Positions 49,749 to 61,204 of a stretch of 64,000 nt of DNA are shown piece by piece. A model generated the notes under the pieces. That model made no database searches and had not been told where the DNA came from. It worked only from the letters and a program-made list of their open reading frames with translations. How positions within the stretch are numbered: the stretch's first letter is position 1; every line of letters starts with the position of its first letter. The position numbers and the translations under genes were made by a program. The stretch lies in contig CM046842.1 of the NCBI GenBank assembly GCA_025618425.1, positions 27,491,668 to 27,555,667 on the forward strand. The letters run 5' to 3'. This DNA is from Heliocidaris tuberculata. Taxonomy: Eukaryota > Echinodermata > Echinoidea > Camarodonta > Echinometridae.

Positions 49749-49986
49749 ATGTACATCCTGACCTGTGAAATTACCAAACATGAAATGTTGTTGTCAGTGT
49801 TGATATAAGTGCTTTTTGTAATAAATAATAATAAATTCAAGCTAAGTCACCCGCACAAGAAGGAGTTGTTTAGTTGTTGGAAACTCCGTGTTATTTTCCC
49901 CCAAAGATGAGGAAATTAAAATGGAAATACAAACTTTAATAGAAAAGAAAAACCAGAGAGGCGGATTGGTAAGTTTATAAAAGAGC

Positions 49987-50017
<31 letters not shown>

Positions 50018-50743
50018 GGGGGGGGAGATACGGAGAGTGCGTGTATGCGTGTTTGTGTTTGTGCGTGAGTGTGCGGGCTAGTCTATATGTGGCGGGGCAA
50101 AATTGAGAGGGATATCTGACCACAGATAGTTATACATGTACGGAAAAAGAATATTGGGGGAAGAAGTGTGTGTGTGTGTGTGTGGGGGGTGGGGCTTTCA
50201 AGGGGACAAGAAAAATCCTCACTAGATCTGAATCTTTTGCAGAACATGGACAGGACGGGGGGGGGGGGGGGTTGTCAACCATGCAATACTCGTTATTTTC
50301 ATACCTGTTATGATAATGCACTCTCTAAATTTGTGAACTGATTTGCAGAATGCAGAATAAAACAAAGAACATTCATATTTTATAATATATAATTTAAGAA
50401 GTTTAATATTCCCAACAGCATCATAAATGTGATTTGGATGAGAATATTGACATCCAGCCAAAACCTCTTTTCTTCATATATATTTTTATTGACAGCCATA
50501 TACATATATTTCTCTGAAATCATATAGTTCAATTTAATTTAAGATAACCCAATCATTTAAGTAAAATGAATAGCAACTTCCCATGTGCAATGTTAAAGTC
50601 TAAACATTTTTTTGGGGAAAAAAAAATCCCTGCACATTTACTAAAAGTGTCTGTCATAAATGCTTTAGTATCTTATTCAACCAAATTCCCCAACATCAAC
50701 CACTGACCCAACAATATACCTTATCCTAAACCTAAATAACGGG

Positions 50744-51088
50744 GGTTACTCGTTTTTCGGAAGGTTCCTAATTCCGAAACACATATTTCCCATAGCAGGG
50801 GGTTCATAATTCCAAACATTCGATGCATTACGCCAAAGGTTCGCTATTCCAAAATTGCAATAGAACCCTACAAAACTTTTCAGATTAAGAACCTTCGGAA
50901 AAATGAACCTTTTTCATTTTCAGAATTATGAACCCTATTTCGTTTTCGGAATTACAAACCCTGTCTCATTTTCGGAACTGCGAACCCTATTTCATTTTCA
51001 GAATGAAGAACCATTTTCTGAATTATCAACCTTCGGAGTATATAACGAACCTTTGGAAATATGAGCCTTCGGAAAAACGACAGGTAAC
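50744..51088. mobile_element. TIR element built of GAACCTTCGGAATTA-like repeats
   Basis: Left GGGGTTACTCGTTTTTCGGA and right complement TGGTTACCTGTCGTTTTTCC enclose about a dozen degenerate ~22-bp units alternating GAACC(T/C)T, TTCGGAA and AATTA. A fragment of the same repeat lies at 16905-16995. Confidence 0.75.
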
Positions 51089-51479
51089 CAACCTAACCCA
51101 GCTAGACCCCGATGATCACAACCCTCACAATAACCGTATATCTTTGACGAATTAAAGCCCAGAGAAGATGCTGCCGGAGACGATGATGTACAGTCATATG
51201 GAGCAGTTATTATTCCTTTTGTAAAATAAAATAATGATTTTCAAAATCCCAAATTTTGGCATATCTATCATTTAGCACTCTTGACATTTCATCAGTTTGG
51301 ATTTTTTCAAATTAAAGACCTACATATAACAGGAGAGCCATTGTGATAATGAAATTGGAAAAAAAAAAAAGAAAAAAAAAATCTATTTTGCATGTTGTAC
51401 AAATAAAGAGATCCACATGCTATTATAATAATAATAATAATAATAATATGGACCGGTTACTAGTATACAGCGCAGCTAT

Positions 51480-51816
51480 TACGGTGGAAACTCGGTATAA
51501 AGAGCTCTGATATAAGGAGATTCCTGATATAACAGTAATTTTGGCAATTTGCTGGTCCCAAGTTTTTATGTTCTTTTGCTGTCTTACCTTGATATCAGGA
51601 GATTCCAGGGCCCTGTTTCATAAAACTAAACCTGTCATCAATGACAAGTTACAATAACTGTTATAAGCTACTGAAATCCTTGCATCTGATTGGCTGAGAG
51701 CAAATTTGTTGGTAAAAATCACTGACAAGACACTTGATGAAACACCCCCCTGATATAGCAAGGTTATTTTCATTGTCCCAAGGTCCTCAATATACATGTA
51801 GTGAGTTTCTACTGTA
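51480..51816. mobile_element. pogo/Tigger-like MITE interrupted by a hairpin MITE
   Basis: Left TACGGTGGAAACTCGGTATA and right complement TACAGTAGAAACTCACTACA. Split by the element at 51608-51750; GATATxAG words continue on either side of the insertion. TA target is likely. Family assignment rests on the end motif only. Confidence 0.65.
51608..51750. mobile_element. Hairpin MITE, CTGTTTCATAAAAC ends, nested in pogo-like element
   Basis: About 143 bp, left GGGCCCTGTTTCATAAAACT and right complement GGGGGGTGTTTCATCAAGTG. Carries TCTGATTGGCTGAGAGCAAA, shared with the pair at 63547-63837. It interrupts the element at 51480-51816. Confidence 0.85.
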
Positions 51817-51924
51817 CTAGTATACAAATATACTCTGCAGTGCTTTTAAAAGTATCATATTAATACCCGGCATTAGCTAACAGGCCATGATTAGGCACTA
51901 AAGCAGTAAAGCAATTTCTTCCTA

Positions 51925-52041
51925 TCGGCAAATGTAGATTAATGTCTTGCCAAAGGACATTAGTTCAGCTGCGGGACTAAAAACCACGAACCATATGATG
52001 CACAGTCCAATGTCTTATACACTTGACCATGACACCTCTGA
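51925..52041 (-). mobile_element. tRNA-derived SINE fragment 1
   Basis: Minus strand reads GGTGTCATGGTCAAGTGTAT then TGGTTCGTGGTTTTTAGTCC, spaced like A and B boxes of a tRNA promoter but degenerate. The tail TAATGTCCTTTGGCAAGACA then TTAATCTA is shared with 44519-44642. Not a functional tRNA. Confidence 0.65.
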
Positions 52042-52672
52042 GTCGTACAAAGAGTTCCATATATTTTATCATGAGATAAATATTAATGTATATTATTCTG
52101 TATACCAATTATGCACATAAATATAATCTGTAATAATTATACTCTTCTGTAACAACTGATAAAATGAACAAATAATGTGTTGAAAACAAACAATCTATAC
52201 ATCTGGTTGGGTAAAATTGCTTTGTCATCCATTCCAGAAAAATGTGACATTCATTCTAACTACAAGTAAATGATTAAGCTTTATTTTAGATTAAGATGAC
52301 AGACATTATGAACAGAAAGACAAGATCAGATTTAAATTGAATTCCTGTAGACTAACGAAACCTCTAACACAAGCCACAAACTAAAGTTGAATAACTCGTG
52401 ACCAGGTTTATATGTAGGCCTACATGTATATGTACATCCTCACAAAGTAGAAAAGTTAGTCCACTTAGGCCCGCTGCCATTTCCACTGTGCCATTCATGG
52501 ACATTCAGTCATAATAATGCACAGAACAGGTCCTAGCACAATCTCTATGCACAGAAGCAATCCCTTGAAGCAGAGAGGGATGGCGTAGTGCTGTGATTCC
52601 AGTTCATCCAAAGTTTAACTCTGAGGGAACACTGGTATAACAGTCTACAAGAACCAATCTACACAGAACATA

Positions 52673-52987
52673 TCGTCATCATTTTTACGAACTGACGAAT
52701 CCGCCCACGTGCATGAATACGAGCTATGGAGAAAACGGTTTTATAAACCGTCAAATCGTGTTTGAATGGCCAGTGCTTCCTTATTCTGTATTAATATACA
52801 TAATAATATATACCATTTCAAAATTAAAGTCATAAGTTTTCTTTCGATGTATATATCGATACACAAAATTATGCAACAAAAGCAAATTCTGTTATCTAAG
52901 AACACCTAAATCTATAAATTCGTTTCCCGACAATTCACGTTTCTGCGCACCGCGTATGGATTCCTCAGTTCGTAAAAATGATGAAAA
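52673..52987. mobile_element. MITE with TTTTTACGAACTGACGAATCC ends, copy 1
   Basis: About 315 bp; left TCGTCATCATTTTTACGAAC and right complement TTTTCATCATTTTTACGAAC. Internal core CACCTAAATCTATAAATTCG matches, reversed, the copy at 62798. Confidence 0.85.
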
Positions 52988-54678
52988 TATGTGTAAAAAT
53001 CGTGCGCAGCCAGCCGTCATTGTCTGGAGGGAGGGGGCCTATTGTTCACTGCTCACTGAGGCATGAATTCTGTTGGAATCGAACACTTTATTAGCACCTC
53101 CTGCATAGTGGAATAGCGCCTTACGTGCAACGGGCTTTATCTACGGAGCACCAAGTATCAACTTGTCAATGAAGAACACATTAAGAGAAATGTCACGAAA
53201 ATGAAGGATGCTAACAGGAGCAGCATATGAGCATTGAGCATGAATACTAATTAGTTTTTATGCTATCAAACTGTAATGATATAGCCCTACTAAAATCTAC
53301 TTAAGAGGAAATTTCTTAAAGTACTAAAAGTGTTTGATAATATGCATCGAATGTAATGGCACGAAAAGACAAGTCCAGAACGCAAACTTCATATTACTGA
53401 AAATCCTAATTTTATTGCATTAAAGTGATTTAGTAACTTTGTAGAAGCTTGATAAAATCTGAGCTGCCTGGCCTTACATGCTATCAGTGTATGTAAAAAT
53501 GAAGCCCAGGAAAAAAAAAACCCTTCAAAATCATCATGTGCTTCACAAAAGTAAACATATGCAAGTGACCGCAAATGCCAGACTCATTTTCCCCCATAGA
53601 CTCAGTGTTAGACTAAAGTGTATGGCCATACGCTTTCGTAAATGCGATTATTCAGTCATAGATTTCTTAATAATAGCATTATATATTTGAACACCTTTCT
53701 ATGCCTGGCTATTTTTTTATCCTTCTGAACATCATTATACAAGACAGATATCAAAATTCAACAATTTATTAAATCCAGCCTCCACAAAGTTACCGAATCT
53801 CTTTAAAGGTAGAAACATATCAATAATCAGAGAGCCACAGAGTGGGTAAAAATCCTTTTCCACCTTGATCAGGATTATCAATTCTCCCTATCGCATATAG
53901 CCGATATCAGCTCCCAATGCCGATATCGGGGACAACGATGTTGGCACATATATTTCCGGTTCCAGTCTATAGCTACAGTGAGCATACACTGATATTTCCT
54001 TGCTTTTTTCGTGCGTGATTGTTCTGCTGAAAACACGTTTTGCATCTTCGGCTCAACATCCCACATTGGGTGGCTTCACAGAAGAATCCCATTTAAATAT
54101 CAACTGTATAAAAACACGATTATTTGCTAGATTAGGAACAAAAGGGAGTTTTTGCTAGGCTGACCACGTCTTCTAACACATTGTCAATGACGCTCCGGCC
54201 GGACCCGGAAGCTCAGTTGCCAGCAATCACATGCCCCAAAATTAGAGCGCCGCATGCGTTTGGATTCGGAGAGCTATATGCGATACGGAGAATTCATATG
54301 GCTTATTACAAGTTTTAATCCACCACTATCACCAACAATTTTTCTGTTTGCGAAGCTTCCCGGACGCATCTTTTCCAGTCAGTCGGCAGGTCCACAAAAA
54401 GTGGCTCCTTTCATCCAAGTCATATGCATGACCTTAGCGGTGTCTGAATACATAATGAGGAAGATCAGTTCGAAACACCTCTTTTGTTCAGGCTCTAGTT
54501 GCTCTAAATCTGCATCAAATCAGACGTTTTTAGTATCAAAGTAAAGGATAAGAACCAGACTTTTATGTTCTGTATTTCATTTTAATGAAAAAATGTGTTA
54601 AGTTGGTGAAATTTCAGGTTTCAAATATGACAAAAAAATAAAATTTTCACCTTTGAAAAAATGGTTATTTTGCAAGTC

Positions 54679-55172
54679 TTTTTCTTTTGAGCCCAAATGA
54701 TTTTTACATCATATCAAAGCTGAAGATCTATGCTTCATGAAAATATCATTTATAATGAAGGACACACTTTAATCGGGTCAAGAACACACTTTTCCTAAGC
54801 CAAGTGCAAATTATCTCCCTAAAACCAAGAATACTGCACTGTGATTGGCCAGATGGATTGCCCACCCACCAAGGAATCTCAACATTCCACAGCTGTTTGC
54901 CCCCTGGGTCACTCGAAGGTCACTCTCCCCATGTGGTATTCTGTTCAAAACAACCGCGCTGGCTTGTTTTTGGCCTTATTCAGCCAATCAGAAGACTGGA
55001 TTTGGAGCTTTTCAGAAAATCAAGAAATCTCGTCCTGTAGCTTGGTGCTTCAAAGTATGTTCTTGACCCGATTAAAAGGTGCCCCATATTATGAATGACA
55101 TTTCGAGAAAGTATAGATTTTCAGCTTTACTATGGTATAAATTTTATTTGGGCTCAAAATAAAAAGTTTTTC
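54679..55172. mobile_element. Fold-back element, ~490 bp
   Basis: Left arm TTTTTCTTTTGAGCCCAAAT to AATCGGGTCAAGAACACAC (54679-54791) pairs with right arm 55060-55172 (complement AAACTTTTTATTTTGAGCCC to GGGTCAAGAACATAC). The ~270-bp centre contains GTGATTGGCC and AGCCAATCAG in opposite orientation. Confidence 0.82.
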
Positions 55173-56389
55173 ACAATGATCAAAAGAAGTGAGAGAACAA
55201 AAAATGTGTTTTGAAGCAACTTTTTCTCCCTAAATTTCACTTATTTCTCCCAATCTGTTATAAAAAAGAAGTGTAGTAGATATGAGGGGTGGATCAAACA
55301 TCATTATAACCCAGTAATTACCCTACCCCAACAGGTGCAACATTGTCAGCGTATCATGATATAATAAAATCTTGCAAATCTAATCTTCTGTATTGCACAA
55401 GTATCAAGAATCACAAATCAATTAGCTTAATGAATACCAAAAGAATACAAAGCTAAGATAATAGTACACCAATTAAAAGCAGGAATCTTGATATGAATAC
55501 AATAAAGAAACAGAAAACACTGAAATATATAAACACATGTTTCAAAAGAAAAAAAGAGAGAAGAAAAAAAAAAGGCCATTATATTCTCCTCTAGCCAGAG
55601 ATAAAGTCCCATTTGACTGACACCGATAATGATAACTGTAACTCAGAATTGTTCCCATATAGATCTCCTGAACTGTAACTGAAAAAGATATTGGATATTG
55701 GTGTTGCACATCTCACTTCATTGATTTACACTAAAGAGACTTCAGCACCAATTTTCTTGAATCAGTTGCATTCGATCTGCACTGATATCCACTACCTTCT
55801 TCACATGAATTTCAGGCCGATATGGGATCAATCAATACTTTTACTTAGCATTATCCATTAAATGGGACCTGTTCTATTGGCTAAAAAGAATAAATTACAA
55901 GAGCAGCAAAGAAAAGAAATCTGATAGAAACACTGTATGCTAATAAGATAGAGTGAATAAAATGCAAATGATTGTAGGAGAAAACAAACTTGTGAATAAT
56001 GACCGCAATGTATAGTCAGAAATATGCTGGCTTATTCATATTCTAGACATCAATATATTTAGAAATTCAATTATCAAATATAATTTTTTCTTTCTAAAAA
56101 TCTAAAGATCCTATACGTAAGTGAAGTGGCATTTTACTGTTACATATAAGTTCATACAAAGATATATAAATGTCACTGAAATATATTAACATGTACACCT
56201 TGTTTGGAGAAGGCTTTCAAGCACAAATGGCTTCCCCATAAATAATGGACTGATCCACATTGTTGGATCTCCAATGGATGAGCCAGTCAGATGTGGACTC
56301 CTCCACTGCCTTGAAAAGGGGACACAATTTGGGTTGAACCTGTCCAGCCTCCTCTATGACGAATGGAACGATCCAGCATGCTGCATTCC

Positions 56390-56512
56390 CTAATGCTTGA
56401 GTATGTGGTTGTAGACCCATCCATTGTTGGGTGCAGGGGAGAACAGCTTGGTTCGCCATGGTGTGTTCGTCTCCATTCTTAATTTCTTCTCCTGCCTCTG
56501 CCTCTCCTCCAA
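56390..56512 (-). CDS. OSBPL10/11-like: ORP10/11-like terminal coding exon and stop codon
   Basis: The exon starts after acceptor GTTCTTAG at 56512 and runs 123 nt to TAG (56392-56390). It encodes LEERQRQEKKLRMETNTPWR then TKLFSPAPNNGWVYNHILKH. LEERQR is the shared ORP motif. TPW-x-TK-x-F followed by GWVY is the ORP10/11-type C-terminus; ORP9 has IQWETRLF and CWVYDE. The protein ends normally and is not truncated. The 3' UTR runs left of 56390 but I could not fix a polyadenylation site. A different minus-strand frame is also open across this exon and is a shadow. Confidence 0.92.
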   Translation of the reverse strand: MEERQRQEKKLRMETNTPWRTKLFSPAPNNGWVYNHILKH

Positions 56513-56614
56513 CTAAGAACGCAAAGGATTATGGGATGATAAATATGCAAATTCAATCAATAACTTTAACCTTCACTGTAACACAATTTGTAGATGAATG
56601 AAGCACTCTCAAAC

Positions 56615-57123
56615 TTAAAGGTAACAGGTAGTTTTGGTAAGCCCTCAAAATCTTTTCGTGAGATTTCTTTGATTTTACTTAATAAATAGCAGGGTACTAA
56701 CATAACTAAGATGCTGTGAAGTTTTTTCCTCCTCAAGTGAAATATTTATCAAATGAGAGGTGAAAAGTAATAAATATCCCTGGCCCCAAAATGAGGGGAT
56801 GTAAATTCAAACAATGGCCACACACACTACTCACATGAGGATTGCTGTGTGTATAGAATACACTACACATTGTGCGAAGCGCTGAGTTTATTGTGCGGGG
56901 AACTTTCGGGTGGATATGGTCTTAGCATGAGGCAGTGAAAAGCCTTCACCAAGCGTTTCTTACAGATATTTACACTAAAATTTGTTCGAAATCGTGAATG
57001 GAATGTTAAATAATATCGTACATGTGTCTTATGATAAAGGGAGAATAGTATGTGACTATGTTAGATAAGTTTCTTGCCAGTACATGTATGTTTTTTGCTA
57101 CCGAGACTGTCTATGAGCTTTAA
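56615..57123 (+). mobile_element. TTAAAGGTAACAG interspersed element, copy 2
   Basis: Same orientation and extent as 24886-25402, about 90% similar by eye, with a deletion around 56875 and a CATGTA insertion near 57083. Lies just inside the last ORP intron. Confidence 0.82.
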
Positions 57124-57631
57124 TTGAAGAAATCTACTTTTACTAGTCATTTCATCCTATTTTGAGTGGAATTTTTGTAAACACCACTCAAAAAGTAAGA
57201 CTTCAGAACAGCTCCAGTTCTATTTAGTATTAAGAAACAAAGCAAAATGCTGCACATTTTTCTTGCAAAGTACAGCATTATTACGAATTACACCATTGCA
57301 TCAGTTTCATCACTATGCCAATCTAAATGCAAACAATATTCACAATTTCCCATAGAGAAATTTTTGTAATTTCCTCTTAACTGATTGATCATAATTCTGA
57401 GAGAGAAAATAACTTCAGATAAATAGGATGAGAAGAAATAATGAATGACAGTGTGCTAGAAAATACAAACTGATGAGTAGAAAATAGAATACAGCCAAGT
57501 AGTATTCGAAGGGAAGATAAGGGAAACATGAAAAGTGGCCACTATAGACAGGTGCCCTTTCTAGACAGATGCCCTATCTAGACAGATTATACAACATATT
57601 TTCTCCTAGCGGGCAGTATCAAAGCTAGCAA

Positions 57632-58052
57632 CTAAAGCCCACCGCACACTATACCATCGGTCTACGATCCGATTTTGAAAGAAAATGTTATAGCATTAGA
57701 TATAAACTGTTTATCACATAGAATATGTTTTACTGGGGTTCTGAATAGTGACATAGATAGTAAAATAGAAATTACGGCTTATTACAAGCCTTCTAGTCGC
57801 AGGAAAGGCCAAATCTGCTCCGAATCGTCGTGACGTCAGAGCAGTCCTGCGATTGTCTACGATTTGAAACTGATTTGGCGCTTATTCCAGATATAAGGCT
57901 GACATCGCACCAAATTCCTATGCTGAGTATTCGTGTTATTGTTCAGAGCCTGAATCAGGTAGCTTTCACTTATAAAACTGCCTATAATTAATGATATTGC
58001 GATTCATTTCCAAAATCGGATCGTAGACCAATCGTATAGTGTGCGGTGGGCT
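57632..58052. mobile_element. TIR element with AAGCCCACCGCACACTATAC ends
   Basis: Left AAAGCCCACCGCACACTATAC and right complement TTAAGCCCACCGCACACTATA continue into TGGTCTACGATCCGATTTTG on both sides: more than 40 bp of terminal inverted repeat. 421 bp, in the ORP intron only 90 bp from an exon. Its right half is also present in the chimera at 22998-23216. Confidence 0.88.
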
Positions 58053-58139
58053 TAATATACAGGCAGTCTGTAAAGAAATGTGAAAAGTAAGACAATTTTG
58101 ACTAATAGGGAAGTTTTTTTTTTTTCAGAAGTGACTCAC

Positions 58140-58301
58140 ATATCTCTTGTGTTCTGTAGCTGTGTTGATATCCCCGACCTTGAGGCTGGACGTAACATTT
58201 TGCCATAATCTCCTTGACTCATATTCTCCTTGCATACTAATGGGTCTCACTCTCTTCGGGCAGCCAGATTGCTTGCTTGTATCTATGATTTTCTGCTCTC
58301 C
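58140..58301 (-). CDS. OSBPL10/11-like: ORP10/11-like exon, VRPLxxQ/ESRRLW segment
   Basis: The exon is 162 nt (54 codons, phase 0 at both ends), acceptor TTCCCATAG before 58301 and donor GTGAGT after 58140. It encodes GEQKIIDTSKQSGCPKRVRP, then ISMQGEYESRRLWQNVTSSL and KVGDINTATEHKRY. KRVRP, Q-x-E-x-ESRRLW-NVT and DI-x-x-ATEHK are conserved C-terminal landmarks of ORP9/10/11. If the donor were not used, translation would stop four codons later (VSHF, TGA). The perfectly phased continuation at 56512 makes splicing far more likely. Confidence 0.93.
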
Positions 58302-58411
58302 CTATGGGAAAAATTATTCAGGCAAATATATACAGTATCAGAACTAAGAACTTTTCTTGCCCTTAGGTATTAACTATAAATTCTTTTTCCACTGGTTATT
58401 ATTTGCCCCTG

Positions 58412-58627
58412 AAGGCTCGTTCACACGTGCCGCAACAAACCGTTGTAAAAACTGCGGCAGTTTTTGTTGTGTATTAAATGAATGCCCTGGGGATGCATGA
58501 CGCAACGAAGGTCCTACGAGTACCGCTACTCACTTACCTGAGCGCGTGTTACACGATACACAAATGTGAAACACAGTACGCTTTAAAAAAAACCCGCAGT
58601 GTACTGTGGTAAACGTGAACAAGGCTT
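58412..58627. mobile_element. MITE with AAGGCTCGTTCACAC ends, in ORP intron
   Basis: Left AAGGCTCGTTCACACGTGCC and right complement AAAGCCTTGTTCACGTTTAC; ACTGCGG words are inverted inside both ends. About 216 bp. Imperfect, so boundaries are approximate. Confidence 0.65.
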
Positions 58628-58795
58628 TAATAATTTGTTCCTCACCCTGGAAAGCTGGTAATGGTACCGGGGAATTTCCTTGAGGCATTTTCAATCATAA
58701 ATATCTTGACATAAAAATAGGTTAAAGGCTTACAAAACTCAGAACCTCATTGGTTTCACAAACCAGCGTAGTTCATGAACCGGCGTAGGCACATA

Positions 58796-59074
58796 CAGTG
58801 GCGCAAATCCATTTTGAAATTCAGGGGGGTCACCACATGATTTAACTTTTGTACTTGTCTGAAATGTCTGAAAAAAAAATTCTGACAACCCCCCCTCCCC
58901 CCCCCCCCCAAAAAAAAAAAAAAAAAGATTATATTTTTGGGGTCTAGTTTTCCTCCAAAATTCTCTGACAAGCAAAAAAGAAAACAAAAGAAGAAGAAAG
59001 AAAAAAAAGAAGATTATTAAAAAAAAAGGGGGGGGGGGACATGTCCCCTGTCTCCCCCTGGATTTGCGCCCATG
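58796..59074. mobile_element. hAT-like MITE, CAGTGGCGCAAATCC family, in ORP intron
   Basis: It starts CAGTGGCGCAAATCC and ends GGATTTGCGCCCATG (complement CATGGGCGCAAATCC). The flanks are GGCACATA (58788-58795) and GGCACCTA (59075-59082), an 8-bp duplication with one mismatch. The interior has C10+/A15+ and AG-rich tracts. Coding in the overlapping ORFs is an artefact. Confidence 0.85.
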
Positions 59075-59247
59075 GGCACCTAGGCTTACCGGCGAAACAT
59101 CGGTTTGCGAAAGCAGCGATGATTTGTTTTCATGAATACAACAGCCAAAACTTCAGAACAAACAAAATTTGATTGTTAAAGAACGCCTTTAAAGATCAAA
59201 ATATTATTGCCTTTTTATAACCGTTAGTAGATAATGGTTATACTTAC

Positions 59248-59364
59248 AGAAGAGTACGTGAACTCCAGTGAGCCATTCCACTCTCCCTGCACTTTACAGA
59301 CCGTCTGATTGGTCGGATTCTTGACCTCGGCACTCAACCGGTGAACTTTGCCCCCGTAAAATGG
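59248..59364 (-). CDS. OSBPL10/11-like: ORP10/11-like exon, [14 protein letters not shown] segment
   Basis: The exon is 117 nt (39 codons, phase 0 at both ends), acceptor CGTTCCAG before 59364 and donor GTAAGT after 59248. It encodes [20 protein letters not shown] then [19 protein letters not shown]. The blocks PFYGGK-HR, AEVK, QGEWNG and EFTYS match vertebrate ORP10/ORP11 (PFYGGKLHRVTAEVK, QGEWN, LEFTYSNGE) better than ORP9 (PFYGGKKHRITAEI). This is the clearest residue evidence for the 10/11 branch. Confidence 0.95.
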
Positions 59365-59914
59365 CTGGAACGTAATCAATTGGAAAAAAAAGATATTCTA
59401 GACTCGAATTTGCACATTGCACTCGTGGTACGAGAATGGTCAGAGCTAGAGAGCATCAAAGAATTTTCACCTGTTATTTTTTCAGGTTTTCTTAACCTGT
59501 GGGATAGTGAGTCAGAGATAAACTGGTATGAAACCACGGGACATGCATACTATGAAAATCATATTTGTACACAGTGGGCTGATAATGATACTACACAGTA
59601 AGAATCGTTATTTCATGTGAAGCACTTGCATGTAGGAGGTACATACATGTAGTATTAAGCAATATACAAATGAACTATTATAACTATTACTATTAATCAC
59701 AGGACATTTTGGTGATGCTTCCACTAAATCATGACGTGATTAATCATATAATGAATCTTTTTCTATTTCATTTTTTTCCAAGAGAAAGTGTAACACTCTG
59801 CATTTTGGCAGCAATTACTCAAAGAATGAATGGAAATTAGCAAGGTCAATGAAAACATTGAAACACAGTATCGACTGTTAAATACAAATAATGATGTTTG
59901 CGAGTGCATTGAGT

Positions 59915-60017
59915 GAATATGCACTGCACGAATGTTAAGTCACAATGGGGTAATGAACAAGACTCGTTGAGTTCATTATCCGTCTCATTGTGACTTAACT
60001 GAGTACAGTGCATATCA
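59915..60017. mobile_element. Short hairpin MITE in ORP intron
   Basis: About 103 bp; GAATATGCACTGCACGAATG pairs with complement GATATGCACTGTACTCAGTT, then both have TTAAGTCACAATG and TAATGAAC. Confidence 0.82.
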
Positions 60018-60172
60018 CTAATGCTCGAGCCACAAAACATGAAGTATTTGTTTTATAAAACAGGTCAACAATACTGAATATAAAGTACAAAAAATAGTTA
60101 CGAACCCCATCAAAATGCAAAGAATCACACAGTCAAAGAGGCCGCCATTTGCTTTCTTTTATGACATCACAT

Positions 60173-60632
60173 TAAAGGTATTAAACAGTAGTGGTAGCAA
60201 AATGAAAGTTGGCATGAAACTGCTCAAAAACAGTCTCATATTGTTCGGCTCGCATAAAAAGATACAAGTGAGATAATCCGGTATTCTATTCATGATTTCC
60301 GGTGATTTTCAGTAAAATAATTCAAATGATCGAATATCAACGGTTACCTTATACCCTCGCTATGGACCACCTACCCTGATGCTCCCGGCTCAACGGCGCA
60401 CAGCGGTTCGCACACACTGTTTACACGTGTGTGAAATGTCAATGCGGTACCACGCTTGTAATTCGATGTTTATTTTTGGGGATATTTTAGCCATTTCTAA
60501 ACCATTTTTCTTCAAACAAACGTCACCTAATTAATCATGTCACGACAGTCTATGTAGTAATTTCCATTCCAGCTGACAAAGTAGTTAAATATCCAAAGCG
60601 CCACCTTTCCCACTACTGTACGATACCTTTAA
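60173..60632. mobile_element. TIR element, TTAAAGGTAT..CAGTAGTGG ends
   Basis: Left TTAAAGGTATTAAACAGTAG and right complement TTAAAGGTATCGTACAGTAG, then TGG. About 460 bp. Ends resemble the TTAAAGG elements at 24886, 36211 and 56615. Confidence 0.75.
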
Positions 60633-60949
60633 GCGCAGTCAAAAAGTATAATGCGTTTGTCAGTGTGCGCATCAAAGTCCTTGCCATGGCCTTCCTATAT
60701 GAAACTACGCGCATTTCATCGCGTCTTAAGTTTGTACGCCCTAGTGGTACGCATACGTGCATCTTAGCCGTGCATTATCACTTTTTGCTGCGCAATTTTC
60801 GCACTCCCGTGCATGCTAGCGAAAAAAATAAAGAGCGCACATGTGACTTATTTCAGCACATCTGATTGGCCACATTCTTGAACCTATTTTATAAATGTAC
60901 ATAACGGTTATGTATTATTAATACTTATTTCAATTTATATTACTATCAC

Positions 60950-61110
60950 CTTTGTGTGGAAGACAACGGAAGCCGAATAGTTGGACTGCGCACACTGTAT
61001 CAGGATCTTGCCACCAAGCTCCATCCACGGTATGGTAAGTATAGATCGGCCGTATGCGTTAGGGAAGGTTAGAGTGTATGTCTCTCCGTGGTCTAGTACA
61101 TGTACTGCAC
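60950..61110 (-). CDS. OSBPL10/11-like: ORP10/11-like exon, lipid-binding domain
   Basis: The exon is 161 nt, acceptor CTATTACAG before 61110 and donor GTGATA after 60950, ending in phase 0. It encodes (C)AVHVLDHGETYTLTFPNAYG then RSILTIPWMELGGKILIQCA and QSNYSASVVFHTK. TFPNAYGRSIL, PWMELGG and the end FHTK are characteristic of the ORP9/10/11 group. The upstream end contains TACATGTAC in frame (V-H-V), so here the common intronic motif is coding. Partial decayed copies of the beginning of this exon lie in the adjacent intron (61205-61385). Confidence 0.94.
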
Positions 61111-61204
61111 CTGTAATAGAGAAAAGTATTAATTTGTAATACCCTACCGTAAATGCAATTAGGGGACTTTTTGTGGAAATGAAGATAAAATGTCAGTATG
61201 AATC

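Larger units (their letters stand above)
43826..56389. other. Intergenic region between ORP10/11-like and ARHGAP39
   Basis: About 12.6 kb without a supportable host gene; some of the right part will be ORP 3' UTR. Contents: T-rich tract (43918-43985), a SINE (44519-44642), (CT)n and (TA)n microsatellites (45061-45106, 45577-45637), a hAT-type MITE (45697-45963), a LINE fragment (46420-47150), (TTG)n (47926-47951), hairpin and hAT-like elements (48524-49017), a long fold-back (49161-49748), an element with GAACC-TTCGG repeats (50744-51088), a nested pogo-like element (51480-51816), a second SINE (51925-52041), an inverted-repeat MITE (52673-52987) and a fold-back (54679-55172). Stretches 53000-54240 and 55180-56380 show nothing recognisable. 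Confidence 0.6.

Noticed and set aside
51925..52041. Functional tRNA gene
   Set aside because: Box spacing is tRNA-like but the cloverleaf stems do not pair and a SINE tail is shared with 44519-44642.
53878..54066. 62-codon minus-strand ORF with several W, C and H
   Set aside because: No recognisable motif, no splice signals, not repeated; consistent with chance.
54254..54544. 96-codon plus-strand ORF
   Set aside because: Its middle (CACCACTATCACCAACAA) also occurs at 6262-6281 in a different context, so it is a dispersed repeat; no known domain.
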